Origin: Fasciolopsis buskii
Taxonomy: Eukaryota > Platyhelminthes > Trematoda > Plagiorchiida > Fasciolidae
Length of the DNA stretch: 64,000 nucleotides
Direction of reading: 5' to 3'
NCBI GenBank assembly: GCA_008360955.1
Contig: LUCM01010426.1
Span: forward strand, 14,461 to 78,460
In this document: piece after piece, positions 46,562 through 57,654 of the stretch
Numbering within the stretch: position 1 is the first letter of the stretch
How the letters are laid out: each line of letters begins with the position of its first letter
Notes under the pieces: generated by a model
Database searches by the model: none
The model's input: only the letters and a program-made list of their open reading frames with translations
Told to the model about the DNA's origin: nothing
Program-made: the position numbers and the translations under genes

Positions 46562-48480
46562 GATGATGATGATGATGATGCATTTGGCAGCAAGTTTTGC
46601 CTGTAGCCCTAGATCTAGCGTTCAACAAAGAAACTACATCTCGAAAGGGAAGGTAACCTTAATGGAACAAAAACGTCAGCTAACAAAATGGGAAAAGGTG
46701 AATAAGATGCGTCAACAGCTGCAGCGTCTTAAAAAGGGCTGTGAAAACTGGCGAGTTAAAATGACCGACGAAGGGAAATCAGTATCTGCTTCAGGTAACA
46801 ACCAAAGACTGTTTAAGCTTATGCGCGGAACCAGTGGGCTGCGAACTTCAAATAGATGAGTCGCATGTGATAAAAATGGAAGGCCCCTTCATGGTAGGAA
46901 TTCGGATGTTAGGCTGAGCATTTTAGACAATAGTTAAGCGTGTCGCAAGCTGATGTAGTCAGTCGGACGGTCACAGCTGCGAGCCCTCTTCAACGAAAGG
47001 ACCAGTAGAGTCGAACCACAGACTGCCGAAGAGGGGACAAGTGGGTGGTCCTGACGAACTTCCCCAGTTCTTTTTCAATTGGATGGAAAAGCCGTAAGGA
47101 AAACACTTATCTCCTTGCTTTTTGATATTTGGAATGAGGAGAACATGCTGCTATCGTGAGATGAACCACTGATTGTACCACTCTTCCAGAAAGACACACA
47201 GAATGACTGTAGCAACAATCGTGGGATTAGTTTAAATCTGATAGTTGCTAGATTCTAAACTTCGATAAAGTTGTGCCGTTTGATAGCAGTTCGCGAGAAC
47301 AACAAACGTGAACAGCAAGCTGAAATTCGTCCAGGTTGAGGTTGCGGCGATGGGCTTGTCACTGTCCGGCAATTATTCGAAGCGTGCTACACACACGTAC
47401 CACATCGTCGCCTTACGATCGTAGTCTACCTCGACGTGAATGGCACATTCGACTCAGTGAACCGGAAAGCACTATTCAGTGCTCTCCCCCGGGGGAATAT
47501 ACCAGAGGAGTTCTTGAACCTGTTGCGAGCATTGTGCTTGAATACTTCGGGTTGCGTGGAAGTTCATTGGAAACGATTAGCGGTGTTCGACAAGGATATC
47601 CCATCTCTTTACTCTTCTTCAATATCGCCATGAGCAAGACAATGGAGTATGCTTTAAGAGGTCTCTAGGATGTGTGAGTCGAACTGGCAAATAGTTAAAA
47701 ACTGTCATCAAGATTACGCAGATGATGCCATGTAACTGCTTGAATTTGCGGACCGTGCACAACGAGCCTGGGCAAACTATCGCAGTCTGTAGCTCGAATC
47801 GGCATATGCTTTGCACTTTCTAAGTGTAAAGTGTTCTCACAAAACTGGACAGCAGTAGTCCCGAACTTGGTACTAGGTGGAACGGAACTAACGATTGCGA
47901 CCGTTTCGGTTACCTCGGTCGTTGCGTGTTGAAGGATAGTAACATGGCCTTGAAGGTGAGAATGCGTATGTCGAAGACTCGAGCAGCTTAGGCTTGATTG
48001 AAACACTTGTGGCGTCGATCTGATATTTTGCTGAAATTGAAAGGTCATGTACTGTGCCTGTGTGCCTAAGTGCACTCAATTCTACTCCATCGTTTTTAGA
48101 CATGGAGTTTACGTGCCGAAGATGTTCGTCGTTTGGAGGTTTTCGACCATCGATTTGTACATAGGATCACTAGGGTTAGACGAAGTGACCGCCGGAGGAT
48201 TGTACAAGTTAAGAATCAAGTATTGGGTCTCGGTTCTGGGAACACATTGTTTCAGTGGACTAAATTTCGTTGGTTAGACCACGTGTTGCGAAAGACGAGT
48301 ACTCGTCTGCCACACCGTGTGCCACTTTCCGTTCCTTCGACTCAGTGGAAGAGGCCAGGTGAAGCTCAACAGGTGATGCGTGATGGTGGAATGGGGAAAT
48401 GTATAGTGAACTTGGCTGGAGTAGGTGTCTTACCTTTTCGTGGCTGATGCCCGAAAGATCCGTCAACTAGCCGGCTAGAG
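46562..48480 (+). mobile_element. RTE family 1 LINE copy (linker, RT and C-terminal module)
   Basis: It opens after a (GAT)n tract (46562-46580) with the linker LMEQKRQLTKWEKVNKMRQQ and continues through RT pieces in changing frames: ATSGGPDELP equivalent (47050), GTFDSVNRKALFSALPRGNI (47440), GVRQGYPISLLFFNIAMSKT (47590), YADD remnant near 47715. The C-terminal module follows at 48040-48460 with FRWLDHVLRKTSTRLPH. The stretch 47785-48461 is present again, inverted and apparently identical, at 53412-54088. Stops and shifts make it inactive. Confidence 0.84.
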
Positions 48481-48489
48481 ACACCGAAG

Positions 48490-48970
48490 AATACGGTTTT
48501 GGACCTTGGAATTCACTGGACTGACTGGAAGCCGAATCTTGTTTTCGTAACTAAACAGCTGGATAAGATGCACAGATTTAGTTACTTGAGCAATTGCATC
48601 TCACCTGGTTGTCGCATCTTAAATAAAGTGTCTTCACTCATACAGAAAACCTGACTGGTTTTTGTTAATTGGAGGCATCTGTATCGTCAATGTGACATCC
48701 AGTCATCGATTAAAGGTCGATTATATGCAGCAGCAGTAAGATCAGTATTGCTTCACGACATCGAAACACGGCCGTTGTGAGCAGAAGATATAGGAAGATC
48801 TCTGATATTTGAACAAAGGAGACTGCGTAGTATTGGTTGAATATGGTGAGGGACTTTTGTAAGTAGCTCAGAATGCAGGAGTGAGATACCGGATCCTAAA
48901 GTTCAGTCTAGAAAAGGCAATGAGTCAGCTGGGTTATGTTGCTTAGTATCGCAGTTTGGCGTTATTGCAT
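48490..48970 (+). mobile_element. RTE family 3 LINE fragment (post-RT module)
   Basis: Reads FSYLSNCISPGCRI, WRHLYRQCDIQSSIKGRLYA and AAVRSVLLHDIETRPL, the same module as in family 1 but with family 3 wording (Y.GSCISPGG, W.R.DI..SIKGR). It abuts the end of the family 1 copy, so one is inserted into or joined to the other. Confidence 0.75.
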
Positions 48971-49139
48971 TTGAAACCTATCTTCTTCTGTATGGTTCTT
49001 GAATTTATTATTTTGCCTTCGATCTTCACCAGTCCTCGTCCATTTTTTTCTGATTGAGAAGATGGTGTTGTGGGGTAGCAACCAAAACCAGAGCACTTTG
49101 ACACTAGATTCATGGTTATGCACAGTGAACTGAACTAAG

Positions 49140-49380
49140 ATGGCAGTGAACCGTGAATAGTGACACCAGTGTCGTCATTTTATGTCAAATTATGGTGACT
49201 GAAAAAGTGTCCGTGCAGGTAAAATGTATTCCATGTGCTGGATACTATGGTATTCTTTTCTTTTTCCGCCCGTGTAGGTCCACGCCCTGGTTACTTTGCG
49301 TTTCCATTCTTTCTTTGGGAGGAAGGCTGCCGTCAGTGAGGCGTACCCTGCGCTCTAACACTGAATAGTGGTGATGAAGA
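49140..49380 (+). mobile_element. RTE family 1 LINE, 3' UTR only
   Basis: Begins at the gatggcagtgaaccgtgaat segment (compare 450-470 of the window) and runs through the gcccgtgtaggtccac segment to a degraded (GAT) end near 49370. No coding sequence remains. Confidence 0.75.
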
Positions 49381-49511
49381 TGTTGACGAGGCTGTTCTCC
49401 GAGATTGAAGGGTGGATTCAGGTGGTCAGCCGAGTGTCAAGAAAAAGATATAAAAACCCTAACCAGTAGACTAACCATTTGTTAATCTATTTGGGCTATT
49501 GGGTTGGTGTC

Positions 49512-49688
49512 CATGGGATCCCCCGAGTGGCTCCATGCTGCAGTCAGTGGCACTCAAAACCTGTCCCCTTTCAACTTATCACCATGCGTTTGATTTTTTA
49601 CTGTTTCTGGTTCTCTTTATCTTCCTTGAGAAGGCAGTGTTGTTAGACAGCAACCAAAACCAGAACACGTTGGTGTAAGGTTACTGGT
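49512..49688 (+). repeat. Dispersed repeat, inverted partner of 43832-44021
   Basis: Shared blocks include ggctccatgctg, cactcaaaacctgtcccc and accaaaaccagaacacgttg. Confidence 0.72.
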
Positions 49689-50307
49689 TATAGAAACTGA
49701 AGTGAACTGATTTCGGATCGCAACTACGTTCTGTCCAAAATTAATGCGCTTGATTGTTCAAAATCTGCATCAATCGATACCGACTCGTTGCAGTCTCATC
49801 CCTACAGTTGTTTTAGATTTTGCGGAATCCGTTTGCAATAGAATGACTGAATTGTAGCGCATACAAATGAGTGTGATTTACGTGCGTGTGTGCTAGGGGT
49901 GACTGGACAGGCAAACATATACCACAGAGCACTGTTAAGAAAACGTCCGAACAAACCTTAAAAATAACTTCACAGTGGCACAGTTATCACGATTTGGTGG
50001 AAATGCTAAAGCATGTCAATTTATTGCGGATCGTTCTACATATTGATTATCCAATGCATTATATGGAGCAGAAACCAACCGATCTGCGTCCAATCGTTTC
50101 CCCTATCAAGATGACCAAGCTTAAATGTTCGCTTTGTGTAAATAGTCAAGAGATTTCAGTTACAGCAGACGTAGATAAAAAAACCCGAAATGGTTGGATG
50201 TAATGCGAACAACCAAGTCTGACGTTCATCAACGAATCGATGACCTAAAGGGTTTTAATTACGTGTCCGGTTTGATCAGGCTCTATCAACTTACGGTGCG
50301 CATGCAC

Positions 50308-50580
50308 CACTATCATCATCGTCATCATACAGCGTTAAACAGTAGGCGAGTCTCTTACTAACCACCGCTCCCACCGAGTTACACGTTGCTATGGGAAGGA
50401 TAAACATGCGAAGTGGACAGAGAGTGGACCTACACGCATGAAAAAAGAAAAAAATTCGTGGTAACCGAAAAACAGACGCCCTCTTACTGTAGGGATGCAC
50501 TGTATTTCAACCAATCTGATTCAACAGAAGGCGACAACACAATAGCCACCGTTTACGATTCAACCAACACAGTATTGCTT
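50308..50580 (-). mobile_element. RTE family 1 LINE, 3' UTR only
   Basis: Starts with the (ATC/ATG) 3' repeat read in reverse (tatcatcatcgtcatcat), followed by cagcgttaaacagtaggcga and the 3' UTR. 5'-truncated before any coding region. Confidence 0.78.
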
Positions 50581-51197
50581 CTGCTGTTTGTGATGTTTAA
50601 TGTCATGCGGGCTGATGGGAGTTGCATTCCGCTAATCTAGATCTGTTCTAACTGTTTGGAGTGACGCGATGACACTAAAGAGGTTATACTATTCCGTAAG
50701 TTTTAAACTTTCCACTGACATTTTTCGCAAGGTGAGATAACAGGTAGGTTGCCAGATAACTGGAATAAAAAACTGACGCTTTTAGGAGCGATGAATCTAG
50801 TGGGATAGTAATTTGGAAAAAGGGTGACATTTTTAAGATTCTATTGCAACTGATCACATGTTACAGAGATTTCATAAAAACCACCACGGAGATCGCGTTA
50901 TTTTATGTGATCTCATCATCTGCCGCTTATGATTTTCACAATTTTGACTACATAGGTTGACCGACTTTTACCTGTCCATTACTGATCACCTGCTTCGAAA
51001 TATGGCATACACCCAAGGAGTCTTATTTATCGCCACGGAACTGGCATCTGTGAGGGAATAAAACAGGTTTGGAAATGAAAATGACCGAAGACATGAGAAG
51101 ATGGAACGAAAATGATCGATATTGCAACAGAAATATGCCAAAGTGGAAGGCAATCCCCTAACATTTCGCTTACTCATGCATTAAATTAGTGACTACC
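50581..51197. other. Intron sequence, nothing recognised
   Basis: No motif or repeat recognised. Confidence 0.5.
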
Positions 51198-51434
51198 AAA
51201 ATTATAAGACTTTATGGCACGCTATAAACATGAGTGTAGTAGGGAGGGAGTACTTAGTCTAGAGCTTACTTCATTATTATACATATTATATACCGGCTTG
51301 ATAACATGCATGCTGCCAACGCAACAATACGTAAATGGGACTACATGAAGAAGGACAAACGATGGCGGAAAAATTGCAAACTGTTTTTCTGTTTCCACCG
51401 TACATATTTTGTGATTTTTTGGTTGTTTCCCGAT
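51198..51434. repeat. Dispersed repeat, copy 2 (partner 29046-29284)
   Basis: Same orientation as copy 1, with shared blocks atgctgccaacgcaacaata and acaaacgatggcggaaaaat. It lies close to the 5' end of the 17.3 kb intron. Confidence 0.75.
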
Positions 51435-51623
51435 GGGCAGGCATATGCAATACGTGTCCACACCCCCAAAAGCGATGAATGAAACAAAAAAATTGTAACC
51501 ACCGCGCATCGTTATTGCTGATCCGCGATACCCATGGGGCTTAATTATGCTCTAGCAGGAGATGGGTGTTTAAAAGTAAGAGAAAATACAAGCACGATCA
51601 AAGAGCACGCGGCCGGAACTTAC

Positions 51624-51737
51624 CAAACGCAGATAAACAAAGAAACATGAATATTGTCCAGCCTCGGGAAGATAAGAGAAAAATGTGGTAATGCACACCA
51701 TCAAGACGAGGTAGTCATTTGTGACCTTCCGTAAAGC
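51624..51737 (-). CDS. MFSD14 (HIAT1): MFSD14-like exon B (38 codons)
   Basis: This exon encodes 38 residues, starting ALRKV and containing the family motif FSYLPEAGQYSCFFVYLRL, which forms the first membrane span of the C-terminal half. The acceptor is a strong pyrimidine tract followed by cccacag (51738-51744 on the plus strand, read in reverse). The donor is GTAAGT at 51623-51618. Phase is 0 at both ends. It is separated from exon A by a 395 bp intron and from exon C by about 17.3 kb. It is too short to appear as an independent long open frame and was identified from the splice signals and the motif. Confidence 0.94.
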
Positions 51738-52132
51738 CTGTGGGAAAAAAAAACGAAATAAGGGATATCAGTGAACGATTACAACCGGTTTGTAAATCAT
51801 AAGAGCAGAAAAATCTGTGTTAGAATGAATTTCGTAATAAGAAGTTATCGTTGTTCATTTTTCACACCGAATCGCCATTACTTTGATATATTTCGGAGAG
51901 AAAAACAGCCTAATAAGGAAAACTGCCGAGTGTCCTCATCGTGGAGTCGTGGGACTTTAAAGATATACCGTATCGTGCCATGGCACGCTCATTCACTTGA
52001 TGAGCCAGGTGTAGTCGTGGTGTCACATATGCTGCAAACTCACGGAATCCGTTTCGACAACTGTTATGTGCGATTAGAGATGAAAAAACACTTTACTGTA
52101 ACATTTTTAGAAAAGGTTATGACGGAACTTAC

Positions 52133-52387
52133 TGCAAATGGATCGATTTTATCCCATGACAATTTGCTTGCGTTTGTCCCGCCACCACTACGGCCAGTGA
52201 TTGAACAAACATGACTTGTGCGAACCTTTTCCGGCAATGATTCAGGAACACAGGCGAGAATAAAAAATATATCCAAAAAGGCTATCGCCGTAGCAAGAGC
52301 TACGACAAGATCCTCGCTGTAAACACGACCGAGATATGCACCGATTGCCGGGGAGGTAACCAAACTGGCAGCAAATGTGGCGGAGAC
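52133..52387 (-). CDS. MFSD14 (HIAT1): MFSD14-like exon A (first recognised; internal, 85 codons)
   Basis: The exon encodes 85 residues opening with VSATFAASLVTSPAIGAYLG, the most conserved stretch of the family, then a membrane span (LVVALATAIAFLDIFFILAC) and the motif PESLPEK that closes the first half of the transporter. A hydrophilic central loop follows, ending SWDKIDPFA, which corresponds to the vertebrate ISWEQADPFA segment; the loop is about ten residues longer here. The acceptor is at 52388-52390 (..ctag on the minus strand), and the donor is a perfect GTAAGT at 52132-52127. Both ends are phase 0. It is preceded by a further intron whose upstream exon I could not find between 52388 and 64000. 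An open frame on the opposite strand (51771-52214) is a shadow of this exon plus the short intron. Confidence 0.95.
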
Positions 52388-53129
52388 CTAGATGTGTAGA
52401 TAACAAATAGAAAAAATGATCACAACCAGTAAGTCTGGAAAGACAACACGTGCTTCAGATGGGGTCAGAGAAATTCGGTGTCATCCAGCTTGTTTTATCA
52501 CACTTGCTTCATCGAGACCTTAAGGAGTTCTACGCCGTTACAGGCTTACGGGTTATGGTTTCCATCCTCCTCTTCCATCCCCTTAACTGGTCCACAATAG
52601 TGGCTGTCGGATGCCTATTCCACTACACGCAAGTGCCTAGCATGTAGTAAAAAGGCACATCTTCCTCCCCCACATGCACCAGTGAGCATTGCATCATACA
52701 TTTTCTTATTCCGCTGGCGATTGACTGGCACCTGCGTCCGAATAACAATGGCAAATTGGTCACCCAGATTCAATGTCAACCCGATGGACGGTGTTAGGTA
52801 ACCATTGTTGTCCTTGCATTTTGAATGATCTTCAGCATAAGCGAAGGGGACGGGAGACGGGAGCGAGTGTTTGAAATTCCGTAGTTTTGGAACCACACAT
52901 GCGAAGAGTTGCGATACATGACACCCGATGTGTCTCTAGGTGTCGAATGGAGAAAAACCCGCCATCTTGATGAGGTCGTAGACACCAAAAAGCGGCCAAA
53001 TTAAAATAGCGGTAGCACACAGAACGTTTTTTTGTCTAGAAAACGTTCTACTAATAGAATACCACAAAGATCAGTTGGTGGCACTGTGACGAAGCGAATG
53101 TATCTCGTGTCAGTCAGTCAGACATCATC
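52388..53129. other. Upstream intron of the transporter, nothing recognised
   Basis: I searched the minus strand for the expected upstream MFSD14 motifs (AYVADIT, DVWGRK) and found none here. Confidence 0.5.
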
Positions 53130-54110
53130 GCCATTGTAATCATCATCATTCAGCTGAAACAGCAGGGCAGGCAACATCAGCCGCTGCTTTCCCCTGAGTT
53201 ACATGTTTCTGTGCAATGAATGTGCAGGAAGACAGAGAGTGAACATGTAGAAGCGCAAAAAGAAAAAATGTCGTAGTACCCAACAAATGGAAAAAAATCA
53301 AACTGTACAAATACACAGCTTAAGTAATCCTGATCCGAAAGAAAAAAACATGATCGCCACTGCTCACGGTTCACTGACATATCCATCAATGCCTCCAGCC
53401 AGCTAGTTGATGGATCTTTCGGGCATCAGCCACGAAAAGGTAAGACACCTACTCCAGCCAAGTTCACTATACATTTCCCCATTCCACCATCACGCATCAC
53501 CTGTTGAGCTTCACCTGGCCTCTTCCACTGAGTCGAAGGAACGGAAAGTGGCACACGGTGTGGCAGACGAGTACTCGTCTTTCGCAACACGTGGTCTAAC
53601 CAACGAAATTTAGTCCACTGAAACAATGTGTTCCCAGAACCGAGACCCAATACTTGATTCTTAACTTGTACAATCCTCCGGCGGTCACTTCGTCTAACCC
53701 TAGTGATCCTATGTACAAATCGATGGTCGAAAACCTCCAAACGACGAACATCTTCGGCACGTAAACTCCATGTCTAAAAACGATGGAGTAGAATTGAGTG
53801 CACTTAGGCACACAGGCACAGTACATGACCTTTCAATTTCAGCAAAATATCAGATCGACGCCACAAGTGTTTCAATCAAGCCTAAGCTGCTCGAGTCTTC
53901 GACATACGCATTCTCACCTTCAAGGCCATGTTACTATCCTTCAACACGCAACGACCGAGGTAACCGAAACGGTCGCAATCGTTAGTTCCGTTCCACCTAG
54001 TACCAAGTTCGGGACTACTGCTGTCCAGTTTTGTGAGAACACTTTACACTTAGAAAGTGCAAAGCATATGCCGATTCGAGCTACAGACCTCGACAGTCTG
54101 TCCCGTTTTT
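53130..54110 (-). mobile_element. RTE family 1 LINE fragment, 3' end
   Basis: The 3' repeat is at about 53138-53150 (catcatcatt read in reverse), then 3' UTR, then the RT C-terminal module up to 54110, where it joins unrelated DNA. The stretch 53412-54088 is an apparently exact inverted copy of 47785-48461, while sequence on either side diverges clearly. Confidence 0.83.
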
Positions 54111-55464
54111 TATTCCGTTACCTTTTCTCGCTCTTCTCACACACAGGCAGCTGGTCAACCTTAATAAGCCCATGTTGCTTGGTGTTGTACTTTTATATTT
54201 TTTTCCCGGACTTCTAAACTGTGGAACACTCACTGTCTGTGTTTCCATCCACTTACAGTCTTTCACTGTTCAAACGCGGGATCAACCAACTGGTTCTTAC
54301 GTGAATGTTCCTCTTACTTCTCTCCTCTCCTCATTACAGTATGTCTTCTGACCATGGGATTTACCCCACACACCGTATTTCATTTTATGTGCAATTATAT
54401 ATATCACAAACTGGAATATTGATCATGCGCCATCAGAAACACGGAAAAGGACGAAAAAAATGAGCTTCTCTATCCTCCATCTTCACATCATGGGCTATCC
54501 ATCGGGATTTATGATTCCAACTTAATTGACACAGGTTGTATATTTTTTAGGACATGCTTAAAACATGAGTGCAATGGAAAGAATATGGTTCATGACCGTA
54601 ATGATCCACTACATGATGGAGAGGGGACCCACAGCCTTGCAACAAATTAATACATTAGGTCCCAATAGGTCAGGAACAGTAACCAGATGGGCAACGGCGA
54701 ATTATTATATATTACCAAAATGATAGGCAGGCCGGAAATTGGAACATCCGACTACTTTTAGTGGCAGAGGTTTATTGCACTTGGCCATTGCCAGACTATT
54801 GTACATGTAGATGATATCTACTGCGAGCACCATACTCAACAGGCCCGATAGTTTTCTGAGATCCTAATACTCATCTGTACACGTAAGAATACTCAGTGGA
54901 AAAGGAGAACCCCCAACTTACCCTCAAATCAGGGGGTTGGCAGGACTGCAAATAATCTGAAAAACCCTACATGCCATTTCAAGAAACCAAGATAGCGGTG
55001 ACTGCCTTATTCACCCATGTTCTCAGCCACACTGGGTGATGTTCACGAATGCGTTCTGGAATAAGTTTGAATGTGCGGAAAATGTACTTTGTTCCACAAG
55101 CTAGTGAAGGAACTCAAAGTGAGGGTGCATAATTAGACACCTTGTCCTTCAATCATTCGTGCACAACTAAATTGGAGGTAAATAAAACGTGGTTTCATCT
55201 TCGTTCAATGGATTTCAGTTTCATAAAAGTCAATCTTCCATTGATATGGCCTGTATTTATGGTTCCCACCTCGCACCATTGAATACTCAAAAGAGCAATG
55301 AGCTAAGGTTAATGAAAAGACAAGGTAATAAATAAAAAAACAGAGAACAGGAAAGACTTTGAGTCCAAGAAGGACAATAACTGAGATACTTAATCGGAAG
55401 AAGTGTTGCTTCCAACTACAGGATACATAAATATATAATATACATAGAAACATCATCACTGTCT
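54111..55464. other. No gene recognised
   Basis: No motif seen. A short stretch near 54560 (aaaacatgagtgcaatgg) faintly resembles the repeat at 51198. Confidence 0.5.
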
Positions 55465-57115
55465 TTCAGCGCTTAACAGCTCCAACCAACGATACTCATC
55501 GTCTCACAGGTCCCAACCAGAATGATAGGAGTTACTAGATGGTGCCACAGCCTGAAGTAACTGTTTCGTATACGTAGGCAAAGCCGTAGCCTGACCATCA
55601 TCTCGCTTTTTCCAGCCTTGTCCAACATGTGCGAAAAGTGAACGGCAGGGCAGACAATGGGTGTGTCAGCAAAACAGCTTCAAGCCACTGGAGAAATGCA
55701 AAGTGAGAGGTCGACTATCAGTACCTCTTACATAACGACCCACCTAGTCTTTGTGCATTCGGTGCCCCCACCAGGCCCGAGCAATACTTCGGACATCAAC
55801 GGTCGGATGCAGAACGTGACCTAGCGGAAATGGTAGGTCTTGCAACTGTAATGAACACTTAAAGTTACTGACGATGATTCACCACAAAGGGTGAATGCAA
55901 GCAACGCTCTTGAGTCTTGAAGAAGCACCTAGCAACTTCGGAGGTGCAAAGCACACTGTATCGGGATACCTCGATCACTAAGCTATTCAACACGTGTTGA
56001 ACAACTAGCGAACTGCCGCTCAGTAACGCTACATCAGTGGCCTACTTTAGGTCGAAAACGTCCTGGGAGGAGTTTAACTCTACTTTTAGCTATACCACAC
56101 AAAACATTCTTTATGGCAAATCTAAAAAGAAAGGGGATAAAGAACAGCCTTGTTACATTCCACTGGAGAAGGTGAAGGATATAGAAAGATGGCCGTATAT
56201 CTTAACACCGGAACCGGGGCAGGGCAACATAATTCTTTGATCCGCACACACCTCTCACGCATGACATTTCTCAACAACGAAGTCGAACGATAGAGTCGAA
56301 GGCCGCGCGAATGCCTAAGAACACATGGCCGGCGGTGGCCAAGTGGATAAGGTTGTGGCGTTTGGACGTGAAGGTCGCGAGTTCGAATCTCCCCACCGCC
56401 GGCCAACTTCCCCACCTGGCAGTCCTCTGCTGGCCGCGGCCCCCTTCCTGAAAATTGATGCTTATTGTCGTTTCATTAATAAAGGAATTAAAAGATAAAA
56501 GATAAAAAGATGTTGATTCGACTGGTGGTGGAACGACTCCGATGTCGAGCTAGGCATTCAACACTACATAAAAACACACGGATCGCTTGTATTTGGAACT
56601 CGTAGCTGTGATCTATCGACCGTCGGAGAGTGAAGGTTTGGTCGGCACATCCAAGACTGATGTGAGATCCAGCATACCCTTCACGCTCATTGTACAAATC
56701 GCAAAGAAAGACATCAACCACTTCGACAGCATGGGAATTCGGGATAATCATTTTTAAAGATGAGGATTACAACCGATCTCTTCCCATCAGAGAGCAGAAC
56801 TTGTCCAAAGTAGCAGAACTTGGGGAACAGAATATCTTCTACTGAAAAGATCCCGTCTTTAAACAGAGTTGGGGAAAAGCCACTAGAGCCCAGAGATTTG
56901 TGATGCCCTAGAGCTGGGACTTCCTTACGTGTCTCTGCATCTGAGGGTGGGTCTGTTGAAACAGACAAGACGTGTACGCAAATAGCTGTGGGAAAGGTGG
57001 TCCTGAAGGTCAGCTAAACGATTCAAGTGCTTCGCCACCACTGATGATTGTAAATATGATAACCGTCAACTTTGCATATCGCTTCCCTCATACCCAACTT
57101 CTCCCTACATGAGAG
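55465..57115 (-). mobile_element. RTE family 2 LINE copy interrupted by a SINE
   Basis: In reverse: linker/RT start at 56714-57115 (FSPTLFKDGI). RT follows at 56575-56700 (GCADQTFTLRRSIDHSYEFQ and IRVF) and resumes at about 56280-56325 with the continuation of the FLDIRA.FD.VDR block in decayed form. The 3' region reaches about 55465. The break in the middle of the FLD motif is filled by the SINE at 56326-56575. Many stops. Confidence 0.78.
56326..56575 (+). repeat. SINE-2: tRNA-headed SINE inserted in an RTE
   Basis: The tRNA-like head at 56330-56402 has ggtggccaagtggataagg (A box), gagttcgaatctcc (B box), and complementary acceptor-like ends gccggcggtgg and ccaccgccggc. The anticodon arm does not fold well, so it is a SINE or tRNA pseudogene rather than a working tRNA. 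A short body follows, then an A-rich tail of aaaagat units (about 56480-56509). The RTE frame around it suggests the insertion runs to about 56575, with a short target duplication (aacaca) at both edges. Confidence 0.78.
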
Positions 57116-57654
57116 TGGGATAAGATGGAAAAGTTTGCAGAAGTTGCCAAGGGCGGCAGCACGTTCCGTCTAACGCACCAAAGCCGAACTTGCAAGGGCC
57201 CATATCCGGTTTCGCTATGCCCGCTACAGGCCGAGATTGGCGTGTGTCAAGAAAGAGCAGAGGTTCAACGGAAATCCCGGGTGTCAGAACGAAATGGAGG
57301 AAGTCATAACTTAGTACCCCAGTCGAATGCAACGCGTTCCTGGGTAAGCGGCCATTGTTAGTTGATCATATCAAATGGATTAAGTCTCAGCTTTTCAGTA
57401 GGCGCGCTGCAGGAAGTTGATAAACGAGTCAGATCAGACTTCTCACGGCATCAACACCACCAGTGCGCCGTGCATTTTGAGCGCTCATTGAAGCATACGA
57501 GTGGCTTACTGCGGGCTAGCGAGTGGTCAGAACCCAGAGAAATGCACCAGTACGACCAGCAATTATGAATGGACCCACACCACCTGTGGCTAATGACTTA
57601 GGCCAGTAAAAATCAGAGAACGGAAGCTTGTAAGTGTAAGGGAGATCCGAAACT
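57116..57654. other. No gene recognised
   Basis: Frames at 57105-57361 show no motif. This is the junction between family 2 and family 1 elements. Confidence 0.45.

Larger units (their letters stand above)
17424..52387 (-). other. MFSD14 (HIAT1): Gene locus: MFSD14/HIAT1-like MFS transporter (3' two thirds)
   Basis: Seven exons in one orientation join without a frame break into 663 codons plus stop. The product is a major-facilitator membrane transporter of the MFSD14A/B (HIAT1) family, which is broadly conserved in animals; the substrate is not established from sequence. Family hallmarks in order are VSATFAASLVTSPAIGAYLG, PESLPEK, FSYLPEAGQYS, FIALVGILS, YPALSAFVS, ADQQGV, TGIRGLC, GPALFG, FYIF and PGPPFAFGA. 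Exons are 52133-52387, 51624-51737, 34283-34354, 31435-31656, 31192-31269, 19938-20021 and 17424-18590. All six introns are phase 0 with GT donors and AG acceptors. The first known exon opens at about residue 170 of the vertebrate protein, so upstream exons are missing from the window or unrecognised. The introns are filled with retroelement debris on both strands. Family identity is very secure; gene completeness is not. Confidence 0.93.

Noticed and set aside
49886..50203. 105-codon plus-strand open frame
   Set aside because: No motif. It lies between RTE 3' UTR fragments in the 17.3 kb intron.
51771..52214. 147-codon plus-strand open frame
   Set aside because: It is antisense to exon A and the 395 bp intron of the transporter, has no known motif and no independent splice support. 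Best explained as a shadow.
56330..56402. Functional tRNA gene
   Set aside because: A and B boxes and paired ends are present, but the anticodon arm does not fold properly and a SINE body and tail follow.
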